From Bicyclus anynana (lineage: Eukaryota; Arthropoda; Insecta; Lepidoptera; Nymphalidae): 64,000 nucleotides of DNA. The first letter of the stretch is position 1; every line of letters starts with the position of its first letter. Made by a program: the position numbers and the translations under genes. The stretch lies in the NCBI RefSeq assembly GCF_947172395.1, contig NC_069094.1, positions 15,118,292-15,182,291 on the forward strand, written 5' to 3'. Of the stretch, positions 56,801 to 64,000 are shown piece by piece. The notes under the pieces were generated by a model. The model worked only from the letters and a program-made list of their open reading frames with translations. It ran no database searches and was not told the origin of the DNA.

Positions 56801-59800
56801 AGATCCTGGACTGTTATTCTTTCCTACTTCTGATAATTGTCAGGCTCAGGTAGCTTATTCACAGAATTGTCTTTGTGATTTGTCCACAAGCACACGCCGC
56901 GCAGCCTATACGCGAGTAGTTCCCATTCCCGTAGCAGTACGGGGATAAAATATAGCCTATAGCACTTGGGGATAGTGTAACTTTCCAGTGAAAGAATTTT
57001 TCAAATCGGTTCAGTAGTTTCAGAGCCTTTTCAATGGAAATTAACAATCAAATATTTCCTCTTTATAAGTATTAGTATAGATAAAGTGATAAGGTTTAAG
57101 TTAAGACAACCCAAAACTTATCAATAGGTGGTGAAACAGTCTATAAAATTACAAAAAAGTTAGGTGTTTAAGTTTTCATAAAATGTTAGGATTTCCTATT
57201 AAAAAATACAAAACATTTTATGACGCGGAGCCAGTTGAATGGCCTTGTTGATGAGATTTTTATTACCATGGTAATAGGCTCTGCTCCCGACGACCCAAGC
57301 GAAATTACATCGCTAACGAACAAGCTCCTTTGTCTTTTTATCACTTCGATGGCGTAAAGTAATTTGCATGAGTTTGAAAAGCTCCTAACAGCAATATAGG
57401 CATAAACGATTAAGTCTTAGGTCTATAGCAACATCTATTGTAAGAATTTACAGGAGTAAGTCTATTTTATGCCAGGTCTATGAACTATACTTCTCATCAA
57501 AAAAATCGAAACATTCCGTCTGAACAGCACTTGCGGACGAGAACTTTTACTTTTGATGAGAATTAAACATGGTATAAATAACATTAAAATTAAATAATAT
57601 CGCTGTATTTTTTATTTCTATTAAAAATAATAAAGAGGTAGAGGTTGTAGGGAGATAAATACCTTTTTCTCTTTTGTTGCTATGGGATGCAAAGAATTTT
57701 GACAATAAGAGCAATATGCAGACAAAATTATTTCGGTATTTTTTGGCGTGCACTATTAACCTACAATATTATAAATTTGGTAGTGAGTTTCGACGTTTGA
57801 CCGTCGAATTATAAGTAATACTTTTATGGTAAGTGTCGATTTTAGTACAATTGTAACATTTTCAAAAGGTAATATTTAAAATTAGTTTTACAAACAATAA
57901 AGATTTTGGGACAGAAAGGTAAAATGGATCGATACCAATTGCTTAGTTTATGGTAAGTAAAACAATTTTTATAATTTTAGTGTAACCGACAATAAGATTT
58001 TTATTGTAAATGTAAAATTTTTATTGTAAATGTAAAATTTTTATTGTAAATGTAAGATTTGATATTTTGCGCAAGCGACATAAGTTAATATGGAATAGTA
58101 TTATCCTAATTCTATGTTACGAATAAGTTACAATAAGTGGAATAATAGAAAATTCAACTTGTAGGTATAATATGTTATACCTGCAGCAGAGAAAAAATAC
58201 GTAATTTTAGCGTAAGCTTCGACCTAATCAAGTGCATAAAAATTGCTTCTGTTAATACATAATTAGGTTATTAAAAAGACTGATGTTTAATGATTATTTC
58301 AACTTACTCGGTAATGAATCCATTATTTTCAGAACAGGCAAAAGATTCCAAAACGACCAGGCGTTCATATCTAGTTAGCGGTGGATTCCTGTTTAAAAGA
58401 GCTTGAAGAGCAGGCAGCGCTACGTCGTCTTCATCCTCTCTCAACATGGTGCAATATACCGCTGGCCTGAGCTCTGGTGGTATGTTTGGATTGCTGGAAA
58501 CATATTGATTGAGCTATAAGTTTACTTTTCTTCCTTTATCGTTTGTTAGGTTAACAGTTTAGTTTAGTTTGTTAGTCTGTTTCAAGGAATCCCAATATAA
58601 AACGACCTGATTTAAATTGTAATCAGTATGTTCAGTTCACAATATATCGACAGATTACAATATCGCGAGTGAGTTAGCATCGCTCTCAAACAAACTCCTT
58701 CGTAACCAACCGGACTTTTTGGTCTTTCTTTTTATATAAATAGTTCTGCAGAAATATTATTAAAAAAAAAATAGAAATACTTACACTTCCTCTTCATCAT
58801 TGGGGTTGAAAAATATGTCAACAGCAGCCGCGACACAAGTCTCGTACCCGATTTTGCACGCATGCTCCATGACTAGGCCTCTCGTAAGTGACATCATCGC
58901 AGTATCCTCGCCGTCCGGTTCCCAACCGATTTCCTCTTCTACTGCCACTATCGCTCTTCGGAGCAATCGCTGTAAAAATAATTACTTTTTAGAGTACCGT
59001 ACCCAAAGGATAAAACGGTAAAACATTTACAACATAAAGTCCTTTTCATGAAAGAAGTCCCTCGGCTAAAACCTGAACTAAAATTGACAGCGCCTTACAC
59101 AAATGTCAATAAGACCGCCATTACTAAATGACGATGAGCGCCATTATGACATTAGCGCCGCGTATGGGGGACTTCATTCATGAAATGGACTGTAATTCTG
59201 AAGTCGTTCTAACAACAAATCCCACTATTATTATAAAAGCGAAAGTTTGTGTGTATGTTTGTTCCTCTTTACTGAAGCGATTCGGCAAAAATTTGGAATG
59301 CAAATAGATATTAAGTCTATGGATTAATACATAGGCTACTTTTCATTTCGGAAAAATCCATGGTTCATGGTCAGAGTAAGGCTATATACAATGTAAGTGT
59401 CTGTCTGTGATTTGAATATAACTGAGTTTTTTTAAGTGTTTATAATTATTTACATGATACGAGTACAATCAAGTTTTTTTTTGTTTTCGTCTGTCTATTA
59501 GTTGGGGTTAATCTTTGAAACAGCAGGACCGATTTTGATAGGACTTAAAGATAGAGGAGGTTAATAAGCAACAATTAGGCTACTTTTTATTCCGGAAACA
59601 TCAATGATTTTCGCGGGATATGTGAAAAACTGAATTTCACACGGACGTAGTAGCAGGCTTTTGCTGGTTGGTAAATATAAATATAGAAATAATGCCAAGA
59701 TATATATAAAAGATTACCCAGTATATGTTTTCATTGAGGTCATCGTCGTCATCTACGAAGGGCATGAGACGTTTCCTTATGAACTCCATGTTTCTGATAT

Positions 59801-62800
59801 AAGCTTTCCACACTGCATACTCAGTTTCAAGTTCCATAGTCAACACCATTTCAAATGGCACATCATAGCCCAAGATACCGGCTCTAGCTAGGTTGAAGGC
59901 GTCATCCAGGAGCTGCAAATCAATAAGGGAATTATGTACATATCTTTAGCAAACTCAGAAGTGGATTACGATAAAAAATTGATCAGTAGGTAGAACATAA
60001 TACGATGTTATTTTTAGCTTTTTAGTTTAGCTTTTTAATTTTTTTTATTTTTAGCGTAATCATACTACGAGTAGATTTAGATGTAGGCAAGAAAAATTCC
60101 CCCAAATTATGTGTTATGTGTCCTCGTTAAAACCCCTCAATACAAATTAATCAAGGCCAATCACAAGATAGCTACTGTTCATCACTCAAAAGCTAGACGC
60201 GGTTCTTACGATTTTTGAAAGTTCCCCTCGATTTCTCCAGGATCCCATCATCAGATCCTGACATGATGAAAATGGGACCACCTCAGGAGTATACACTTTC
60301 GAACAAAAAAAGAATTATTCAAATCGGTCCAGGCGTCTTCGAGTAATCAGGTAATATACAATATACATACAAAAAAAACATACACTAGAATTGAGAACCT
60401 CCTTTTTTTGAAGTTGGTTAAAAATACCATAACCAATGTCGAACAAAGGTTATGATTCACAACATTTGTCTGGACAACTTAATTAAATCAAAATGTAACC
60501 AAACGAAACCCTAGAATGGAAGAGAATGTCCTTGAGTTGCGTCACGGACTTGTGACCATTGTATGTAGGGTTAAGGACGTCCTTGACAGTTAACTAACAC
60601 TCCTTTTTCCACTTAAGTCACTCTCCCCGCCTATCCCATAACAACCCATAAAGGATTACACAAAAAAAAATGTGGACGTTTTGAACACCACGAGAATACT
60701 GAAGCGGATCGTACGGCGAGTGCCTGACATCGCCAGTCGTTCCCCCTCGATCGCTACCTCTCTCTAACTCCCTACTCTTTACGTAAACAAGTCGCACCAC
60801 CTAGCGTCCTACAATATATTATGACCATCAACACTATCATCACCGTCATCATCATCATCGTCATCGTCATCGTGCTTAGATTTATTTAATTCTTATTTAG
60901 TCTTATTTTGTTTACAGTTTGATTTGTTGATTATGTTGTTCTGAAAATATTGTGATTATAATCTTTGAAGCCTTCTGCTAAAAGTAGATATTTAAAAATA
61001 GTTTTATTTTATTTATTTGTACTTACAGAAGCTCGATTGAGGGGATGGATGTCGTCTCTGGTCTCCTCATCCCCCAGAGCTTCGATTAATCTATTCCACA
61101 GTTCATCGTCGTAATTAACGCGATAGTAACCTAGAAATTAAATCAAGTTTCAGATAACACAAGAATTGATAATAATCATCATTATCAACCCATATTCGGC
61201 TCACTGCTGAGCTCGATTCTCCTCTCAGAATGAGAGGGGTTAGGCCAATAGTCCACCACGCTGGCACAATGCGGATTGGCAGACTTCACATGCGCAGAGA
61301 ATTAAGAAAATTCTCTGGTATGCAGGTTTCCTCACGATGTTTTCCTTCACCGTTTGAGACGTGATATTTATTTTTTTTTAATTGCAAAGTTGGAGGTGCA
61401 TGCCCCAGACCGGTTTCGAACCCACAGGAATCGGAGGCAGAGGTTATATCACGGCTCTCTATGAGGGGGCTTACCACAACCTTTTACATAACCATCAAGA
61501 TACACTCTGTATAAGAAGATTTTACGTACCTTGACCTTGAAGATTGAATATGATCCAACAATCATCAAATATCACGTCATTAATCATCGCATTATTTTGT
61601 TCCACACGTGTTGGGAACAGGTCTTCGAAATTAGGGTTATTGCCGGTTGTGAAAGTTAATGGAACGGCGTAGGCAACTGAGTCTCGGTTTGAGAACCCAA
61701 AACGGTGCTGGAAATAAAAATATATGAAACAAATATTATTTTTTAACAACGCATACAATGTATCTTAGGCATACATAGTGTCTATGTTGTCTATGAAGGG
61801 AAAAATGAGGTAAACGAATAAAAAAGTACATCCATACTTTACATGTAGGGACGTACCCAAAAAAAAAATAATATATTCGATCCCCGGCTGGGCTGATTGT
61901 GATTTTCTTAATTGGTCCAGATCTGGCTAGTGGAAGGCTTTTACCCTACCGACAAAGACGTACCGCCAAGAAATTTAGCGTTCCGGTACGATGTCGCGTA
62001 GAAACTGAAAAGGAGTGTGGATTTTCATCCTCATCCTAACAAGCTAGCCCGCTTCCATCTTAGACTGCATCATCACTTACCATCAGAGTGCCTAGTGGCA
62101 GTTCTTACTGTGACGGTTGCGTAACGTAAACGAGAAATTTTAAGGAATTGAAACAGCGCCATCTAGTGGCACTACTGCACAACTGTTATAATTCCATATT
62201 AATTTATCGTCACAGTATGAACACATTGAAAACTCCAAATTCAAATTTAAAGTTCATTTATTTTAAGTAGGCTCCGTTTACAAGCGCTTTTGACACGTCA
62301 GTTGACTATTTGTAAAGATTCTACCACCGGTTCGGAAGGCAGGTTCTGCTGAGAAGAAACCGGCAAGAAACTCAACAGTTGCTCTTTTTTAAAAAAAGAT
62401 ACAATATTATAATTTACAATAATTAATGACAACATTACAATTTCTTATAGTTTTACTCCTGTGTGGAGGTGGAAGCTGATCCAATGGCCTCCAAGCATCT
62501 TTATCATTAAGGAACTCGTCAATGGTGTAGTAACCTCGACTAAGTAAACGAAACCTCGAAAAAGTAACTCCCACTAGGCACTCAGATGAGATTGTAGTCA
62601 AGGGCTAACTTGTATAGAATAAAACAAAAAAGACAGACTAACATGGCAAACCTAAAAATGGGTAGTACTCACCTGTGTTATGGTAACACCAGTATTTCCC
62701 AGCAAGTTGACAGTTAAATAGGGGTAGCCGCTGTTCTCTACCCAGGGGCGGAGGAAGTCCTCCACGTTGTCTATGAGACCGCTGCCGACCGGCGTCTTGT

Positions 62801-63795
62801 AGCCAGCGTTCAGACTGTCGTACAGGTTTCTAGTGGTGACCGGCGTTGAAGCGCTGTTGGATCTATCAATGTTAGTTTAGCTACTGTACACTTGCTGTTA
62901 TGCAGCATAGCTTCAAGAGTATCTAACAGTGGCGTGGTGCAGTGAGTGACCAAGCTTTCTGCATCAATGGCCGTGGGTTCGATTCCCACAACTGGAATTT
63001 TTGTGATGAGATTAGCATGGGTATTTTTCAGTGTATGGGTGTATTGAAACATTATTATATAAGTATTTAAGAATAGTTTATAAATATATATGATAAAATC
63101 CGCTATTAATGATATTACAAGAAAGTACTACTTTTTGTTACTCATTCATCTATTCATGTCTTAACATGCTGTGTTTATTTCAATCAAATCAGTTAAGTAG
63201 TCTCGGCGTAACAGACGTGTGAGAGTTACAAATATCCATGCCATCATAACCGTTCACAAATCCGTCAAAAAAGTAATCTACGAGTATGTATTAAACCAGG
63301 GTATATGTAATCTGACCTCTGCCTCCGAACCCGGAGGGTGTGGGTTGCTCATCTAAAACGATGAATGAATGATTTTTTCAAATCGAACCAGTAATTCCTG
63401 AGATTAGCGCGTTCAATCAAAAAAACAAACTCTTCAGCTTTATATATTAGTATAGAAGTATAGATATAGATTAGTATAGATGATATTATGGACTGATAAT
63501 AATTTTTGTTTACAGACCTGCTTCTTAAAAGTCCTTGTGCGGCATTTTGTACCAAATCAGTTTGTCGACTGAGCAACAAGCGGGTCATTCTCAGCAACGC
63601 GGGTGCTTTCGTCTTTATTAGCCCATCAATGTGCAGTCTTATTTGGTCTGGATTGAATATGGCATTTGCAAGCCTCAGAGGGTCAGCGTCCACATACGCA
63701 TCGTAGAGAAGACTCTCTTGAATGACATCCAGTGTGAACATTGCGTTCATGTCAATGAGAGATGGGTCTTCTTGCTCTGGGGGAGGCGTTTGAAA
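53624..63795 (-). CDS. APN gene D: aminopeptidase N family, 3' ten exons only; catalytic Tyr replaced by Lys
   Basis: M1 aminopeptidase N family ectoprotein on the minus strand. Coding exons in transcription order: 63795-63518, 62853-62673, 61707-61530, 61130-61027, 59912-59718, 58969-58785, 58493-58308, 56305-56159, 55524-55446, 53845-53624. Phases fit throughout, 584 codons plus TAG. The order and phases match the last ten exons of gene B; the exons for the signal peptide, GAMEN and HExxH lie beyond 64000 and cannot be judged. The first visible exon aligns ungapped to the ISYxKGAS exon, but the Tyr position is Lys (63613-63615) in GLIKTKAPALLRM, so catalysis is probably impaired. YRVNYDD, the helical C-terminal domain and a hydrophobic GPI-type tail (TIFVSTFLMCISVFIA) are present. 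The acceptor at 62854-62855 has a weak pyrimidine tract. Tail-to-tail with gene C. Confidence 0.92.
54072..54366 (+). repeat. Direct duplication, about 163-bp period
   Basis: Copies at 54072-54205 and 54235-54366 share GGCCGCCAT, TGACGTTTCTTAG, TGTGCAAAAT and ATCAGGACGTGGGTCAAATT-type blocks. Gene D last intron. Confidence 0.75.
54412..54634. mobile_element. MITE-like element, CCGACTTCAA type
   Basis: Begins GAACCGACTTCAAGG and ends TTTTTGAAGTCGGTT. The core ATTAAATGGGACCAATCTGG is shared with 35230-35375. Gene D last intron. Confidence 0.5.
54690..54915 (-). repeat. tRNA-derived SINE, family 1, decayed
   Basis: Diverged minus copy with internal deletions, in the last intron of gene D. Confidence 0.6.
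55316..55373. repeat. Hairpin with 22-bp stem
   Basis: ACCCTTCGCTAGAGACCTTT pairs with AAAGGTCTCTGGCGAAGGGT with one mismatch. About 70 bp downstream of gene D exon 55446-55524 on its strand. Confidence 0.7.
55782..55952. mobile_element. MITE with 70-bp inverted arms
   Basis: AAGTGGCACGTCGATTCTCT at the left, near-perfect complement at the right, continuing through ACTAGAAAGATGTATGGGA; short core. Gene D intron. Confidence 0.75.
56523..56813. mobile_element. Inverted-repeat element, about 290 bp
   Basis: TCCAGAATCCATGGAGCATT continuing to TTACAATTGATTAC pairs with the region GTAATCAATTGTAAAAATGC to CCTGGA. Gene D intron. Confidence 0.55.
56886..57081 (-). mobile_element. Helitron-like element
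   Basis: Minus copy related to 44755-44932 by the TATAGCCTATAGC and CAAATCGGTTCAGTAGTTTC blocks. Gene D intron. Confidence 0.5.
58001..58060 (+). repeat. 22-bp tandem repeat, three units
   Basis: TTTTTATTGTAAATGTAAAA type unit repeated three times. Gene D intron. Confidence 0.8.
59225..59665 (+). mobile_element. Helitron-like elements, two decayed pieces
   Basis: A start (TATTATAAAAGCGAAAG) and, after AT-rich DNA, a body and end (GGGATATGTGAAAAACTGAA to ACGGACGTAG). Gene D intron, ending just before the 59718-59912 exon. Confidence 0.4.
60431..60808 (+). repeat. 400-bp dispersed repeat, copy 2
   Basis: Same orientation as 19611-20009. The similarity resumes upstream at about 59950-59985 (CAGAAGTGGATTACGATA) after a 430-bp interruption that carries a GAAGTTGGTT-ended repeat. 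Confidence 0.7.
61168..61461 (-). repeat. tRNA-derived SINE, family 1
   Basis: Minus copy in a gene D intron, tail (ATC)-rich, small deletions near the head. Confidence 0.8.
61876..62626 (+). repeat. tRNA-derived SINE, family 2, split by a nested insertion
   Basis: SINE segments 61876-62086 and 62583-62626 are continuous with each other once the 62087-62582 insertion is removed: ...ACCATCAG then ATGAGATTGTAGTC. In a gene D intron. Confidence 0.8.
62087..62582. mobile_element. MITE, GCCTAGTGG-ended, itself split by another insertion
   Basis: AGTGCCTAGTGGCAGTT at one end, AACTCCCACTAGGCACT at the other; sits in a family 2 SINE with CAG on both sides. Its interior 62237-62565 is a further insert flanked by AACTCC (62231-62236 and 62566-62571). 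Confidence 0.75.
62932..63060 (+). repeat. Another tRNA-head SINE
   Basis: AGTGGCGTGGTGCAGTGAG head and GGGTTCGATTCCCAC B box, then GATTAGCATGGGTATT. Could be mistaken for a tRNA gene, but no cloverleaf closes. Gene D intron. Confidence 0.55.
63518..63795 (-). CDS. Gene D exon lacking the catalytic Tyr
   Basis: Phase-0 start and end with two bases of a codon, exactly like gene B exon 5. Anchored on NPDQ (NSPAQ in gene A) and KxxxLLRM, the Tyr site is Lys at residue 61 of the exon. Confidence 0.87.
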
Positions 63796-63851
63796 CTGTA
63801 ACGAAACAGCATAGATATATTATACTTACTAGACCTCCCTAACCACTTTTT

Positions 63852-64000
63852 GACGGCCTCCGTGGCGCAGTGATATGCGCGGTGGATTTTCAAGACGGAG
63901 GTCCTGAGTTCGATCCGATTGAGGTTCTCTTAATTGGTCCAAGTCTAGCTGATGGGAATGTGGTGGTGGTGATTTTTATCATCCTCCTAACAAGTTAGCC
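63852..64000 (+). repeat. tRNA-derived SINE, family 2, cut by window end
   Basis: Head GGCCTCCGTGGCGCAGTGAT and B-box present, large internal deletion in the body, then CAAGTTAGCC at the window edge. In a gene D intron. Confidence 0.75.

Noticed and set aside
53624..63795. Gene D as a pseudogene
   Set aside because: Ten exons keep consensus splice ends, phase and frame; loss of one catalytic residue alone is not decay.
1..64000. Operons, CRISPR arrays, prophage or bacterial systems
   Set aside because: Gene structure is spliced and eukaryotic; no spacer-repeat arrays or ribosome-binding-site-led gene strings were seen.

Overview
The window is AT-rich, intron-rich eukaryotic DNA, almost certainly from a moth or butterfly (Lepidoptera). 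Three things support this: GT-AG introns full of lepidopteran-type tRNA-derived SINEs and Helitron-like elements, (CAT)n-type SINE tails, and a tandem cluster of M1-family aminopeptidase N (APN) genes of the midgut, GPI-anchored kind. The family or species cannot be fixed from the sequence.

Four APN genes fill the window. Gene A (+, 1..11780) enters already inside its first coding exon and has 14 visible coding exons (823 codons). Gene B (+, 15656..27115) is complete, with 14 coding exons and 932 aa, and carries the canonical GAMEN and HExxH-x18-E motifs. Gene C (+, 29579..50207) is complete, with 13 coding exons and 851 aa, and keeps an open frame. At the aligned active-site positions it has lost the zinc histidines, the catalytic Glu, the GAMEN Glu and the catalytic Tyr. 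Gene D (-, 63795..53624) lies tail-to-tail with C. Only its last 10 coding exons (584 aa) are in the window, and the aligned catalytic Tyr is Lys. I rebuilt all exons by hand from GT/AG sites. Intron phases agree among the four genes wherever they can be compared, so the cluster arose by duplication of one spliced gene, with one inversion.

Region by region: 1-11780 gene A; 11781-15655 spacer with a Helitron-like element in the likely 3' UTR of A, a decayed LINE piece and hairpins; 15656-27115 gene B; 27116-29578 spacer with a 140-bp tandem duplication, a SINE, a hairpin and a CpG-richer tract before gene C; 29579-50207 gene C, with very long repeat-packed introns (5.4 kb and 3.1 kb after exons 1 and 2); 50208-53623 very AT-rich convergent spacer with an iterated GTGCAAA motif; 53624-63795 gene D; 63852-64000 a SINE.

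Family knowledge: lepidopteran midgut APNs are secreted through the ER, N-glycosylated, held on the brush border by GPI anchors, trim N-terminal residues from dietary peptides, and include known binding partners of Bt Cry proteins. The main new observation is one clear and one probable catalytically dead member kept intact within this active cluster. The rest of the non-coding DNA is mostly mobile-element debris, including a three-layer nested insertion. No RNA genes, CRISPR arrays or prokaryotic features were seen.
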